Counted from the stretch's first letter, positions 40,205 to 55,636 are shown. The stretch: 64,000 bases of DNA from Neoconidiobolus thromboides FSU 785 (GCA_025603075.1 MU626305.1:58211-122210); one strand, 5' to 3'. Translations and numbers: made by a program. Notes: generated by a model not told the origin, from the sequence alone.

Positions 40205-41197
40205 GTACTATAAATGTTTGTATTTAAACATGGGTAAATTTATGGATTTAAGTTAGATATCGTATCTCATTTATTATATATGATAAATAGGTACCTCATA
40301 AAAAAATACATCTTTAAACTCACTACAAGTTAAATAATAAGATAGCTTTGTTTGGTGCTTTTGTTACCTTAAAAAATATACATATATTTGTGTAAACCGC
40401 ATCCTGGTAATACAAATTTCCGATCCATCATTTATTAGCAGTTAAATTTAAACAAATACTGTGTTTACAAGTGTATTGCAACTATTTAATTTAAAAATTC
40501 ATATCGATTCATAACGATTACTATAGATAATACAACCAACACATTGGTGGAGTTACTTTACTATTTTATAAATTATCAAAAAACAAGTATGGTGTTTGAG
40601 TGATTTGTCATCTAAAATAAAAACATTATAATATACCTGCAACTATGTAACATCATAGTTTAAATCAACATACAATTTATTAAGTACTCACATAATTTTT
40701 ATAATAAATCATTCATATAGTAACTGATGCTTACTTTGTAATTGATTATTACTTAGGATAGTAAAATATTGAGCTATTTAATCCAGAAATTTTAATAAAA
40801 TTACTTCAGTAATCTTCAATGTTTAGCCGAAGCATTTCAGAAGTATATCTATCAATTTTAGTTACCAATAAAATTTTTATAATATGTTCTTCAAATTCAC
40901 TTAAGTGACTAAATAAAATTTGATAAAAACGATAGTAATTTACTTTGTGAGTATTTTGTGGTTTAAATAAGCCTCATCTATGAAAATAGTATAATTAAAC
41001 TTAGGGTAATAAAGTTGAAACACGCCACATAAGTTTTAAAACTCATTATTTGAAAGTGAAATAAGGTTATAGCAAAATACAAGGTTATTTATTTTCTAGA
41101 GAACAAAAAAATGAACCCCTCGCTGTAATATAATGTAAGAATAACAATTCGCTAAAATGGATATTATTAAAAAAATGCTAAGTGGAACAATTGATAG

Positions 41198-41206
41198 TAT
41201 ATAAAG
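41198..41206 (+). promoter_or_regulatory. TATA box, P450 paralogue 2
   Basis: GTATATAAAG about 44 nt before the ATG at 41242. Confidence 0.55.
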
Positions 41207-41241
41207 ACTGTAGATCAAAGATGATGATCAACTTTTACAAA

Positions 41242-43178
<1,937 letters not shown>

Positions 43179-43590
43179 ATACTTTATTGCTATATTGTAT
43201 AGTATTAATACTAATATGTAGCATTATGGGTTATAACAAACAAACCAAAAAAAGAAATAGACAAAAGAAATAGGTTAAATAGCTTAAGTTTAATCTTTGA
43301 TACTTTCTAGTTCATTTTATAAATATTGTATGGTGTTAAATATACAACTGCTCAAACTCTATTGCGACCAAATTTCCAGTAGTTTTTAGAGTCATCTACC
43401 TATTTGCTTAGTTTTCTAGAGCCTAATTTTTAGATTTAGTATATTTTTCCAAAATTTATTCCTAAATGAACACTTGTCTGTATCATAGTAGAATTACAAC
43501 AGTTGTACTAATCTTAAACCAACAGAATGTCAAAAACTTTAGAATTTTAAAATATTTAAAGCTATATAATAGGTAAAAGCCTTATATTTA

Positions 43591-43680
43591 AATGTTTTTT
43601 TTGTTTAAGGATCCTACTACCAATTTTTTCACTCAATAGTGCTTAAAAAAGTGCAAATAAATGAAGCTAAAAAAGACCTC
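43591..43680. mobile_element. MITE copy 12 (decayed)
   Basis: AATGTTTTTTTTGTTTAAGG, then CTACTACCAATTTTTTCACTC and ATGAAGCTAAAAAAGACC. Both terminal repeats are damaged. Confidence 0.6.
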
Positions 43681-43787
43681 GTTTAATCCATCAAGCGCAT
43701 ATGTCGTATATTTACGTCATGGTCAAAAGTAACTTTTAGTTGGTGAAGCCATAAGTTTGAATATTCTAATTAGTGATTAAGTAATAT

Positions 43788-43891
43788 ATAGGGATGCTTT
43801 TTCCTGCTTCATTACTTTTTCCATCTTTTGAGCGCTATTTAAATGAAAAGATTGCTAGTAAAATTCTTAAATATAAAAGTACATCCCCATC
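43788..43891. mobile_element. MITE copy 13 (minus)
   Basis: TATAGGGATGCTTTTTCCTG to AAGTACATCCCCAT, full length. Confidence 0.8.
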
Positions 43892-45345
43892 TAGACTATG
43901 AAATAAATAATGACTTTATTAACGTAAGGAGTCGTTAGCCTTAGTAGCTTTTTTGAAAATTTTGGAGACACTTAAGGAGTTAAATTTAAAAATTAAAAAT
44001 AAATGTTTAAAAAAATTAGAAAAAGTTAACACAAAATAAAACATAAAATAAAACAACGATGGTATTTTATAATGCTTTTAATCGAGCAAGCTATAACAAT
44101 TAATAAAACGAATCTAAATTAGTTAAACTGTTTACAACTTTTCCTTTCCTGCTATAGATACAGTCATTTTAAAAAGCTTCATAAAAATCCTATATACTCT
44201 ATAGCAGTTCAGTTTAAAATAGCTATTATGATTTATAAAAAATAGTTCATTAATAAACTTAAAAACTTACATTTTTAAATACAAGGGGGAAATATTTGTA
44301 AAGTATTTTTTGGTTAAGTATCCATACTAAAAGTTTGGTTTAATTTATATAAATAAAGTCCAAAAGAGAATAGAAGAATTAAAGAATGAAAGAATGGTAG
44401 TACCAGCCCATATTGGAATGGCGATCAATGAAATAATTTACCTTTTCATAGGTTAGCACCTGTAAGTTACCATATTGTCTTTGTAAGGGAAGGGATTGGT
44501 ACTATATTAGATGTATAAGGACTCTCAACAGGAGTACCCGCCATTTCTTAAATAAAATTGGTATAAGGAAGAAAATCAATAATCTTTAATCTAATTTGTC
44601 AAAAATCAAGTATATAAAGACAGCACTAGTAACAATAAATAATATAATGAACTCAAGTATTTCTAAAGAAAGGGGTAATTTGATAAAGTATTATTAATAT
44701 AAATTTCCTTAGTTTTAACTTTATCTTTTTAAAACAAACGTAATGTTAGATAATTTAGTTCTTATATAAATAAGGATATTATAGAATACTAAAAATTAAG
44801 TAACTTTATAGTCTAAACTGGCATATATTTTGTTTATTTTAAACATGTTGAACCCTGTAACTCATTTTTAACATGTAGCAGCTAACCACTAGCTTAGAAA
44901 TTGACTGTTAGTTATGATAGTAGTATATTAAGCTGTTTGGTTATAATTTAAAAATAATCACTTAGATACATTATTTCTGTTTAACTGATACACTTGTCGA
45001 ACATATTCTTCATATGTATCCAAGTGATTAGAATTGGAACGTTTATAAAAATGGTATTTTTACTTCAAGCGAGCATTTCACGGCCAAAATAGCCTCCATT
45101 TTTGAAAATAATATCATTTATTTAAACCTAAAATAATGAAATTCAAATGTATCATATGTGTTGGTTTTTCATCCCATAGTAAAGTAAATACGATATAAAA
45201 ACGCGGAAGTATTTATCCTTAAATAGTAAACAAAAGAAATCAAAACCAGGGGAACATATTATAGGAACAGTAATTCTTCGGATTAGGTATTAATAAAAAT
45301 ACGATTCCTTTTATTTTTAAGAAATGTTAAGGGAATAAAGGATAG

Positions 45346-45354
45346 TATAAAAAG
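45346..45354 (+). promoter_or_regulatory. TATA box, P450 paralogue 3
   Basis: TATAAAAAG about 40 nt before the ATG at 45389. The leader GATCAACTTTCACAAATG is nearly the same as in paralogues 1 and 2. Confidence 0.6.
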
Positions 45355-45388
45355 ATCATAAATTGAAGATAAAGATCAACTTTCACAA

Positions 45389-47331
45389 ATGATCGAGATC
45401 AAATCAATTTTAATCATAGCTTCAATTTCACTATTAGTATACTATATTTATAGCGTAATATGGCTTGTTTAAAAATGGCAGAATACTAACATAGTTATAT
45501 AGGTCATACATAGCTTGTTCTTTTGTCCATTAAGGAAGGTTCCAGGCCCATTAATCGTGCACTTTATTCCATTTTACTATAAACTCAAACAAGCTGATGG
45601 AACTCTACATGAATATGCATTGAATATTCATAAAAAATATGGCCATACAGTAAGAATTGGTAAATTAAATTTTATAATTCTAGTGACTCTAATAATTATA
45701 ACTATTTCTCAAGGGGGTGATTTAATTTCAGTTGTTTCAGATTCAGCTTGCAAAGAAATACATAATACTTATGATTACTTGAAAGATGGACTTTATGAGG
45801 CCATTAAAGTGATGGGCGAGAATATGCTTAATACTAAGTAAATTGTATATTGTTATTTAAACATGTCTAATAATATATTAGCGATAAAGAAGGTCACCGT
45901 TTTAAAGTAAGATATATAAGAAATCCATAAAGTAGTTCTTATCAACGTATTTAGAAAAGGATTTTGGCCCCGTTTTTTTCAGATAAGACAATTTTAAGTG
46001 TCGAAAATGTAGTCAAAGAGAATGTAGACAATTTAGTAAACAAGCTAGAGGAATTTTCAGATAATAATCAAAAATTTGATCTTGGACTCTATTTTCATTA
46101 TTTTTCATTCGTAAGTTAAAAATACAAAAACTTATTTATTTATTTAACATACAATTAGGATATAATTGGTGACCTTGGATTTGGAAAACCATTCAATATG
46201 GTAAAGAAGGGATACCATCCAGTTATTGATTGGATAAAGGATGTTTTTCGCATAACATTTTTGGTATTTTATACTTTATCTATAAGGATTATATATTTAA
46301 AAATATTATAGGTGGCTGCATTCCCAGCCTTAAAGCATTTTCAATACGCTTGTATTAAAAGCTTATATCAGGTATATATAGTTAATGTGGCATATTAGTT
46401 GTAATAATAGCTTAGTTTTCTTTTGATGCGATAAATGATGCTAAAAACCATCCAGATAAAGTTACTATCATGAATGCCCTAATTAACGCTGAAGATCCAG
46501 AAACTGGAAAGAAGCTTAGTGAAAAAGAAGTAGCTGAAGAATCTATGCTTCAAATGTAAACATTACAATTAAATTTTTCTATCACTAACTTGATTACTAA
46601 GTGCCGCTGGAACAGATACCACTTCAAATACTCTTACCTGGTAATACTGCTAAAAAATTGTCATATCAAATAATAATATAAAATAGGTTTTTTTATAACC
46701 TAGCAAATAATCCAGATGTATATGAAAAAGTTGAAAAGGAAATTCATAGCACTTTCCCAAACAAAGGTTCAATTAACTATTCTAAGGTCAAATCAGAATG
46801 TCATTATCTTAACGCTACAATTCATGAAAGTATGAGAATTAAACCAGTAGCTCCTGGTGTTTTAAGTAGATTCGTTCCTAAAGGAGGAAGGGTAATAGAT
46901 GGCTACTTTATTCCAGAAGGGGTAATATAAATATGCATTTAATATATATTTAGTAAGATTATTTTAGACTTCTGTAGGGGCTGCTGCAATCGCAAAACAT
47001 AATTTACCATCTTTATGGGAAGATCCCGATAATTTCAATCCAGAAAGGTGGTTAGAAAATGGAAAGTTCAAAAACAATCCAAATTTTTTTCCCTTTTCAA
47101 TAGGTCCAAGAGCTTGTATCGGTAGAAGGTAAGAAAGACATAAATATTGTAATATTATATGTTTATATTTTTGTTTTTACTAGTTTAGCTTGGATGGAAC
47201 TTTATTTGGTTACTGCAACTTTGATAAGAAATTTTAGATTTGAAAGAGAGAATAACAAGAGAATAAGTTCAAAATTCTACATGGTTGTTCAGCCTACTGA
47301 GCCCATCTGCTATACTGTTAATAAAATTTAA
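45389..47331 (+). CDS. Cytochrome P450 monooxygenase, paralogue 3
   Basis: Multi-exon P450 closest to paralogue 2. Starts MIEIKSILIIASISLLVYYI at 45389; exon 2 holds FFCPLRKVPGPLIVHFIPFY. The I-helix AGTDTTSNTLTW lies near 46605-46640, ExxR in HESMRIKPVAPGVLSR (about 46820-46870), and the haem loop [12 protein letters not shown] (about 47095-47130). Ends CYTVNKI at 47331. The 54-nt intron at 45660-45713 is a multiple of three and has no stop, so its retention would add 18 residues without a frameshift; the matching intron in paralogue 2 does contain a stop. Looks functional. Confidence 0.9.
45884..46172 (+). repeat. 289-bp block identical to 41731-42019
   Basis: See the partner entry. Two complete introns are included in the identity, which coding constraint does not explain. 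Confidence 0.85.
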
Positions 47332-48239
47332 CTATACTTTAAGTACTTTTATATTCATTTTAAAAAACGTGCTTTTTTAATAGATTTATTAAAATTAGAT
47401 TATTATCAAAGTTTTAGCTAGAACATTTTTGAAAAATGTATTAAAAATACCAACTTTATTAGTATCTTACCTTTAGTTGTTCTTATCAGCAATATTCTAT
47501 TAATAGTTAAAGTAACTTAGTATAAGTTACTTTCTTAAAGAGCTTACCTAATTCGTCTTATTTGGAAATGCTTGCTACATTTAAAAATAAGAATTTCAAG
47601 AATAGAAATGTTAGTATAATGATTACTTTTGTTTTTTAAAAAAGGTTTGTATTGATACTGATACTATAAAAACCTCTTTATAAGTATCAAATATGAGAAA
47701 TTTATGTTAAGTATATATCAAGTTTTACTATAAGGTTTAAAAGTATGTAGTTTCGATAGCAAAATGTTTACTAGTTTCTTAATAAAAACTTATAAGTTAT
47801 ACTTTGTTAAACAGAAGTATTCGCTGTTGACTCTTTAAAATACAAATGATTAAAACTACTAGATACTATAAGCGTTTCGAAATAATAATATGGGGATGTA
47901 TTTTTGTATTTAAGAATTTTACTAATAATTTTTCCACTCAAATAATATTTAAAAGATGGAAAAAGTAATGAAGCTAAAAAAACATCCCCATATGTTGGTT
48001 GGAAAATAATTTACTTATTTATAAATCCGAATAATATCTTTAAATATATTTGAATAAGTAACTTTATTAAACTAAAGTGACGATTTTTGAAAAACATAAA
48101 TTATGAGGTTATAGCTAAAATGTAAATAGGATTAAAAATACGAGATCCGATCATAAATATTAATAAAAAAGCGAAGAATATGTTGATAATAACTTTGGAT
48201 GATGTTATAAAATTGCGGAATATAAGACATTTAAAATAT
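47332..48239. other. Intergenic, one MITE
   Basis: Convergent spacer between P450 paralogue 3 and the Zn2Cys6 gene. Only MITE copy 14 is recognisable. Confidence 0.6.
47889..47992. mobile_element. MITE copy 14 (plus)
   Basis: TATGGGGATGTATTTTTGTA to AAAACATCCCCATA, full length with TA flanks. Confidence 0.88.
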
Positions 48240-50009
48240 TTATTTTTTTAACGCCTTTGGAGTATTTTCTGAAGCTTTGGTAATGATCTCAATCAAATTC
48301 AAATTCATCCTGCACAATATTGAGCTATAAGGCGTTTTTAACAAAGACTTTAACATTTTCCTCCCTTTTTGAATATATATATCATTCTTATCATCATCTC
48401 TACCATATCGTATCATAAAAACTAAACAAATAGAGATTAGTATATAGTCAAGAGCAAGGGTATATTTATGAGAGGCTCTAATAGCACTATCAATTACTAA
48501 ATGACATTCTTTGAATATAGTTCCTGTATAATCTATTGTATTCCTATCAAGAGCTCTATCATTTGAATACTCTTTAAATTCATAAATACTTTTTTCTTTA
48601 GATACACTAAATCGAGTATAATAGATATAATAGTTAATATGATGATAAAAATAAATAATACAACCTTGATAATCCTCAACAGTCAGTTTTAAATCTTGGT
48701 CATTTATGGCGGGCAAAAAATTATTCATTATAGTAGTATATCTCTCTTTAACTCTGAATATTTTGAGTGAAAGTTTCTTTAAAATACAGCTAAATTTGAT
48801 TTGATCTTTTGCCTCCTCTACTTTCCTTTCTTTAATTAATCGTAAATCAAAAAATATTGTGCTTATTATGTAATAAAACTCTTGTAGTTTTAGAAAACAA
48901 TATTGTTGAATGATCTTTTTATATTTTTCGAGATTAAGATGATAGCTGGTAATTTTATGAGCAAAATAACTATTTAATCTCTTTAACTTTAACAATAGCA
49001 TAGGCTCTGCGACATAAGATCCAGCTGCTAATAAAGTCCCATTATAATATGCGTTTAATATACAATAAGTATAAGCCCTCTCAATATTAATACTCATAGG
49101 TAACTTATTTGTAGAATGATTTAAACCAATTACAAATGATATTCTATAGCAGTGGAACAAAAGACACTCTTTGAGACTAGCTATCCAGGGAAAGAATGGC
49201 GTCCCAACGATTAATATAAGTATTGTCTGTATATTTTCTAGACAGGGTTTGATCTTTGGAACGCTTGAAACAAAATTATAAAGCTTTCCTTCAAAATATT
49301 TTATCAAAATTTTTATATCCTCTGTTTGTTCCATATATAAAAGACCGCCAATGAGTATTGCTGATTTTAAAATAAAGGAATATGAATTAAAAGAAAATCT
49401 AGTTTTATCAAATAATGGAAATACTGTATTAACAAATTCAAAATATTTGATTATAGCTTGATTTAAAATTAGGCCAATATTAAAGCTAGTGCTCTTTGGT
49501 ACTTTGGGTATAAAGTTCAATTTTCTACGTTTAGATGCTAATAACCCTAATTTATGTGTTAATATTATAAAAAGATCTAGCCCTTTACTAGGAAAAAAAG
49601 GTGAAGGATTTTGAATAAAATTTAATAAATTCTCTAGCAAAATCTTCCTTTGAAATTTATTGAAAATTCCAAGGATACTATATGAAAATTCAAAATGTTC
49701 AGGTAGCTTTGACAGCTGATATTTAGCTCCTTTAGATCGAAACGATTTTGAATTGAGCCGAGATTCACCAAGGTGTGCAAAGTTGATACTTACATTGCTT
49801 CTCAATTTAAATTCAGGTAAGTATTTTTTCAATTGATATTCGGTGTTCTCTTTCTTAAAATATACAACTTTTCTCTTGAACGTACATTCGGTATGTCTTC
49901 TTATACATCTTGAGCATTTAGGTACTAATCTATCGCATTTAACATGGCTATTAGAACACTGATCACATCTATATCCTCTTTTATTTAATTTAATTTTATT
50001 TTCCTTCAT
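48240..50009 (-). CDS. Zn2Cys6 binuclear-cluster transcription factor
   Basis: Single-exon ORF of 589 aa. Residues ~14-43 form the fungal zinc cluster: CDQCSNSHVKC then CSRCIRRHTEC, with spacing C-x2-C-x6-C-x6-C-x2-C-x6-C and a Lys/Arg-rich stretch directly after (FKRKVVYFKK). The rest is helical, rich in Leu, Ile and Tyr, and fits the loosely conserved fungal-specific middle-homology region, but I see no motif that assigns a subfamily. It is the only regulator among the P450 genes, with paralogues 2 and 3 on one side and 4 on the other. A pathway-specific role is therefore plausible but unproven. Codon use is like that of the neighbours. Confidence 0.9.
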   Translation of the reverse strand: MKENKIKLNKRGYRCDQCSNSHVKCDRLVPKCSRCIRRHTECTFKRKVVYFKKENTEYQLKKYLPEFKLRSNVSINFAHLGESRLNSKSFRSKGAKYQLSKLPEHFEFSYSILGIFNKFQRKILLENLLNFIQNPSPFFPSKGLDLFIILTHKLGLLASKRRKLNFIPKVPKSTSFNIGLILNQAIIKYFEFVNTVFPLFDKTRFSFNSYSFILKSAILIGGLLYMEQTEDIKILIKYFEGKLYNFVSSVPKIKPCLENIQTILILIVGTPFFPWIASLKECLLFHCYRISFVIGLNHSTNKLPMSINIERAYTYCILNAYYNGTLLAAGSYVAEPMLLLKLKRLNSYFAHKITSYHLNLEKYKKIIQQYCFLKLQEFYYIISTIFFDLRLIKERKVEEAKDQIKFSCILKKLSLKIFRVKERYTTIMNNFLPAINDQDLKLTVEDYQGCIIYFYHHINYYIYYTRFSVSKEKSIYEFKEYSNDRALDRNTIDYTGTIFKECHLVIDSAIRASHKYTLALDYILISICLVFMIRYGRDDDKNDIYIQKGRKMLKSLLKTPYSSILCRMNLNLIEIITKASENTPKALKK

Positions 50010-51202
50010 ACTTTATGTTTTAAAACCTTGAAAGAATTAACAACCCTCGCGTTTTATTTATAATAATAAAATAAAAATTGAAAAAAAATGAAATGGTTAT
50101 GATACTAGTCCTCCTATATTTTTAAGAATAAAATAGTATTACATTCAATATAACAAATAATTTAAAATCACATATTCATAAAATATGAGTTACTATTAAT
50201 AAGGAGTATAGCAAATAAAATTAAGTAGTTGTGTATAGCAACCATTTAAAATTAAAACCTCAAATAAAGTTACAAGTCCTGAAATTCAATATAAAACAGT
50301 CTATTGAGTAAACTTTATATAGTTAAAGCTATACAATATACATATATGAGATTTTTTGGTTATAAAAATTGATGTTGTATGGTTACTATGTTTATTAATG
50401 AAGATAAAATAAACCATAGTGTTGCTTTAATAGTAATACTGATTGATTACTGGATTAGAATCAAAAATTCCTCATCATACCAAATTCCCAAAAATGCGTA
50501 ATTAATAAAATGAACTTAAATAGAAATCACAATAAAATCCTTCAAGATGCCCTGGCATTCGCTTTTATAAAATTAACAACCTTATTTTTACAAATGTTAG
50601 TACGTATAGAACAGTAATACTCTTCTGGAAGTATTACCTTGTTTTCAAAAAAACAACCATTCAACTTATTCTTCGATTTAAATGGATTTTAAATATAGAC
50701 TTATTCGATTTATTTATAAAACCATAAAAGCAATATCAATCAATCTTAAATCAAAACAATAAAAAAGTATACTATTTATTCGATCCATTATTTCGCCAAC
50801 TCTTTATATTAGTTAGCACCTTGATATCTTTATCAAGAATCCTGAAACCTTATTACAACGCTTCCTGCTAGAGCATTGAGATGAAGGGTGTTAGACCAAA
50901 ATCGTCTATTATATACACCTTTCATTAAATGTATTGAGAGTTGTCAAATCAAAATAAATACTTTTTGATTTAATATCTAAGTACTACATAGCTTAGAGCA
51001 CAAGTCGGTTAAAAATGTAGTAAGATATTATATTGAAAAGGAGAGATGGAATTCTAATTTACTCTACTTTATAATGATATAAATTAGATGAAATTAATGA
51101 CGCTCATAAACTAACCCCTTAAAATATTTCATCACCAAACAATAAAAATAATAGAGTACAAACAAAATTACAAGCAAAACTATAAAATAAATAAATATTT
51201 AT
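50010..51202. other. 1.2-kb intergenic region, nothing recognised
   Basis: Between the Zn2Cys6 gene start and the end of P450 paralogue 4. It must contain the regulator's promoter. No open frame, MITE or other repeat was seen. Confidence 0.55.
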
Positions 51203-53152
51203 TTAAAATTTATCGGCAGTATAGATTATAGGCTCACTAGGCTTAACAATAAAAAACAGCTTTGAAGAAACTTCCTTAATAGTCTCTCTTTTAAATCTAA
51301 AATTCCTTATTAGAGTTGTAGTAACTAAGTAAATTTCCATCCAAGCCAAACTAAAAATGGTTAATACAGCTATTATTTACATCTATATTCATTTTACCTT
51401 CTTCCAACGCAAGCCCTTGGACCCATTGAAAAAGCCATAAAATCCGGATTATTCTTAAATTCTCCATTTTCTAGCCATCTTTCTGGAATGAAACGGTCGG
51501 GGTCTTCCCATAACAATGGTGAGTTATGTTTTGAGATAATAGAGGCTCCTATAGAGGTCTAAAGTAAAGGATGTTAATTTATTTCTTTTCAATACCTATT
51601 TATATTACCCCTTCTGGTATAAAGTAACCATCTACCACTCTCCCCCCTTTAGGTACAACTCTACTCAGTACCCCAGCAATCGCTGGTAGAATTCTCATAC
51701 TTTCATGAATGACAGCATTGAGATAATGACATTCTGATTTAACTTTAGTAAAATTAATTGATTCTTTATCGGGAAAGGCATTATGGATTTCTCTTTCGAC
51801 TTTTTCATAAATATCTGGGCGGTTTGATATGTTATAAAAAAACCTAATTTTTGTTATTTTCGCATACTTGCTTAGGACTAAATATTACCATGTAAGCGTG
51901 TATGAAGTCGAGTCCGCTCCAGCAATACTTCATAATTAGATCAGTTACGCTGTTAATTAATGATCATGATGCTTACAATTGAAGGATAGATTCTTCGGCT
52001 ATTTCCTTTTCGCTAAGCTTTTCTCCAGTTTCTGGGTCTTCTGCTTTAAGTAGGGCGTTTATAATAGTAATTCTATCTGGATGATTTTTTGCATCATTTA
52101 TTGCATCATATGAAAACTAAAATGTTAGCAAAATCCGATAGCTCATACCAAAGAAAAAAACCTGGTATACATGTTTAATACTAGGGTGTTCCATTTCTTT
52201 CACAATAGGGAATACAGCCACCTATCAATATCTTTAAGCATATGATTTTCATAAAGAAAATAAAAATACCAAACAAGCTAAGAATAAAATATCTTCTATA
52301 TAATCAAAAACCGGGTGATGGCCTTCTTTTACCATATTAAATGGCTTCCCATATCCAACATCTCCAATTATATCCTTTGCTACTAAGTTAATATCTAATC
52401 AATAATTATCTATAATCTAAACTTACGAATGAAAAATGATGCAGTTTTTCACCAAGGTCAAACTTTTGCTTTTTTTCTGAATACTCGTTGATTTTCTTTA
52501 CCAAGTTATTTACATTCTTTTTGACTATATTCTCGATGTCTAATATTACTTTATCTGAAAAGAGTGGCGCTAAAATTCGCTTCTAAATGTAACGATTAGA
52601 TTTAGTAATTACACTTCAAAATAGCTTGCCTTAAAGCGATGATAGTCTTTGTTACTAATATATAATTAGACATTACTATTTTTTGATTACTATGAATCTT
52701 ACTTAGTATTGAATACAGTTTCACCTATTATTTTACTAGCCTCATAAATCACATCTTTAGAGTAACTATAGCCGTTATGTACTTCTTTACAAGCTGACTC
52801 TGAAACTATTGAAACTACATCGCCGCCTTATAAAATTGTCATAAATAGATAAATCAAAAATAAATCACAGATTCATGTAAATTACCTGTTCTCACTATCT
52901 GGCCATATTTTCTATGAAGATTTAATACATATTGATGGACTGTTCCATTTAGTATCGTAAGTTTATAATATATTGGGAAAAAATGCACAATTAGCGGTCC
53001 AGGAACTTTTCTTAATGGACAAAAATATAAGCTATATATGACCTAAATTATCCTATTAGTATTACAATGATATTGGTTGAAAAACTTACATTGTATATAT
53101 AATAAGCTAGTAATATTAACGCTAACCCAAGAATTGAGCTGATTTCGAACAT
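51203..53152 (-). CDS. Cytochrome P450 monooxygenase, paralogue 4
   Basis: Minus-strand, multi-exon P450. Starts MFEISSILGLALILLAYYIY at 53152 and ends IIYTADKF at 51203. PLRKVPGPLIVHFFP follows the anchor. The I-helix reads AGADSTSYTLTW (near 51895-51930) instead of AGTDTTS, still keeping the acid-Ser/Thr pair. ExxR is in HESMRILPAIAGVLSR (about 51660-51710), and the haem loop is FSMGPRACVGRR (about 51405-51440). No break seen in the exons I could assemble. More diverged than paralogues 1-3, notably at the C-terminus. Confidence 0.88.
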
Positions 53153-53174
53153 TTAAACTGCTTTTGCTTTGCGA

Positions 53175-53182
53175 CTTTTATA
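53175..53182 (-). promoter_or_regulatory. TATA box, P450 paralogue 4
   Basis: TATAAAAG on the minus strand, 23-30 nt before the ATG at 53152. Confidence 0.5.
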
Positions 53183-54532
53183 TTGTATTTGGTTATATCT
53201 AATATATTCATATTAACAATTAGAATTAGAAAGTTGTATTATATTTTATAAAATAAAAAAGAAATAATACCCTGATAACTCTGTTGCCTGTTTGAGCTAG
53301 TTTTGATTTGACTTTTTATTGAAAGGGATAAAAAGCAATAAAGAGCTTTGTTACTATTTATATGTTTATTGTAGCCCATTTGATTAATTTCAAGTTATTT
53401 GTTTATTTTTATTTCCATATTGTTTTTAATAAAATAGTTTCATAGAACATCTTTTTATTCAAAATTCCTTTGTGTTAACCATAATAGATTAAATTACATG
53501 TTTATCCTATTTTAGGGATGTTAAAAATTAGCAATTTTATTCTGAAGTCTATAAAAAGTAAGTACACTTTTCGTAAAGCTGTACCTTAGAAAATCAAAAA
53601 AGTAATAATTTGGCAAAATTAAAAGATTTTTGTCAGTAAACCAAGAAAAATATAATATTCTGATGGAGATGTTCCATTTTTTAATACTCATATTAATAAA
53701 TATCTTTCAGTATTCGTATTGCTAAATACGTTTTAATGGTCATATTGCAAAACCTCTTCAATCCTTATACTTCAGCATGGGTTACCATTATCGGATATAG
53801 GCTATTTATCCTATATATACAAAAAAAAATTATAATAATAAGTTGCCATATACACACCTCACTAATCTAAGACTATAAAAAAACCATGAAAAATAGGTAC
53901 GAAATTCACTTATATCTTTATATGGAAACTTAAAGACAAAACTATCCGAATGATGAATTATTATTTTCTCCATAGGCATTTTGGAATTATTAGGCTGAAA
54001 AGATTTTTCAAAATTTAAAATCTTTTATTTGACAGTATGTACAAGAAAAATAATGGAACCAAAATTGCGCTCATGGCTGTAAACTAAAATGGATAAACTT
54101 TCCGCTAAAAGCAATATTGCCTCTGAGCGTTAACCATAAAATAAGGTTTATAAATCTTCCTTTGCACCCGATGTAGATATTCAGGCTTTTATTTTAATAG
54201 TGGTTCTTTTCATGTTCCTTATACATAACATGCTTTTAAAGATCATAATCAGCTTGTTTGTTATAATCGTTTTTATATTTAATCATTAGAGTTTTCTATT
54301 AAACAAGTAAGCTGTTCCTCGGTATATATTAGGTAATAGCTTTTGGATCGTTCGATACTACTATATGCGAAACTTTGTAGTCACAAGAATAAACAAGATT
54401 TTGATATTCTTTGTTTGAATTTAAATCGAGTATTTGTTATCTTCTATCAAGGTACTAGAAACTTTAGTTAATAAATATTTTTATGAAGATAACCTTAAAT
54501 ATGGTGTGAAAAAAATTGATCAAGGACATACA

Positions 54533-54633
54533 ATATGGGGGTGTATTTTAAAAATTCTACTAATAATCTTTCCGCTCAAATAGCACTTGAAAATTGCAGA
54601 AAGTGATAAAGCCCAAAAAAACATCACCATATA
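54533..54633. mobile_element. MITE copy 15 (plus, diverged)
   Basis: AATATGGGGGTGTATTTTAA to AACATCACCATATAA. About 10 bases of the left arm are missing. Confidence 0.75.
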
Positions 54634-55636
54634 ATAACCAAAAATGCACATAGGTTTTCTTATTTATAGTGAAATGCAAATATCAAGTAACATTATTTCA
54701 CAAGAATTAAATGCTGCATTCTTTGGTATAACATAACAAATCATTTGAATAATTGTCTAATAAGTTTGATAATTTATAAATTCAAAAATCCCAAAGGAAA
54801 GCATTTCATTAATAACTTTGGAGATATAAAAGCCACCACCATGATAATAGTTTGACTTTAAAGCACATAGCAAAAACATATTAAAGTATAAAAAATCATA
54901 TGCTTGACATATATCATTTGTATTAAGTCTTTAAATCAACAAAAATAGAAATTTATTTATAAGCATGGTGGAAAATGGAAGTAAAACTATTTCAAAGCTT
55001 CATCCCTTACTATTCTAATCTAAAAATAAACAAAACAAAACAGTTATTTAAATCCTCAGCCAAAAATATTCAAAGCTGTATAATCTGGATTAATGTTGTA
55101 TATTAAATTGGCTAAATAGATTACTAATCAAACTTTGAGTTACTGTTTGCCTTTAACGAGTTGATTGATATCAAATAACTATTATTTTATAATCTCTTTA
55201 TTGATTTGGCTATATAGTCAATAATTCTATTGGCCATTTTGTAGAATAAAAATAGGAATTTCTTTATATTCTAGTAAAAGCAATGTAACTCCTGGCTAAT
55301 GAAATATGCTAAAGATGAAAAAAAATAGACAAATAACTTGGAACTTTAGGACTAGTTCGTTGTTTTAGTAAAAATTATTGAGAACATATATCATCCATAT
55401 GAATTTGAAAAAAATAAATTGATTTACTATAAATATATAAACAATTGAAATTTGTTAAAATTCTCACAGTATTGTTATAACTTGACCAAAGCTAAACAAA
55501 TAAAACAAAGCTTCCTAAAACCACAACGCTTTTTACTAAGTTCATTGTAAAATTGATCCTGGCATTTGGTTGGGTAGATTTAATTTTAAAATATATTTCG
55601 GTTAAAGTACAAATAGAAGCAAATGCTAACATATCA

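Larger units (their letters stand above)
39525..41197. other. 1.7-kb intergenic region
   Basis: Divergent spacer between the cyclophilin-RRM gene and P450 paralogue 2. It holds a telomere-like tract and a nested MITE pair (listed separately) and no gene that I can support. Confidence 0.6.
43207..45345. other. 2.1-kb intergenic region with two MITEs
   Basis: Between P450 paralogues 2 and 3. MITE copies 12 and 13 lie at its left. 44390-44560 is less AT-rich and has short open stretches on both strands (for example MAGTPVESPYTSNIVPIPS on the minus strand), but I cannot make a gene from it. Confidence 0.55.

Noticed and set aside
44390-44560. Less AT-rich stretch with short open frames on both strands
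   Set aside because: No splice-compatible extension or family match; recorded only as intergenic.
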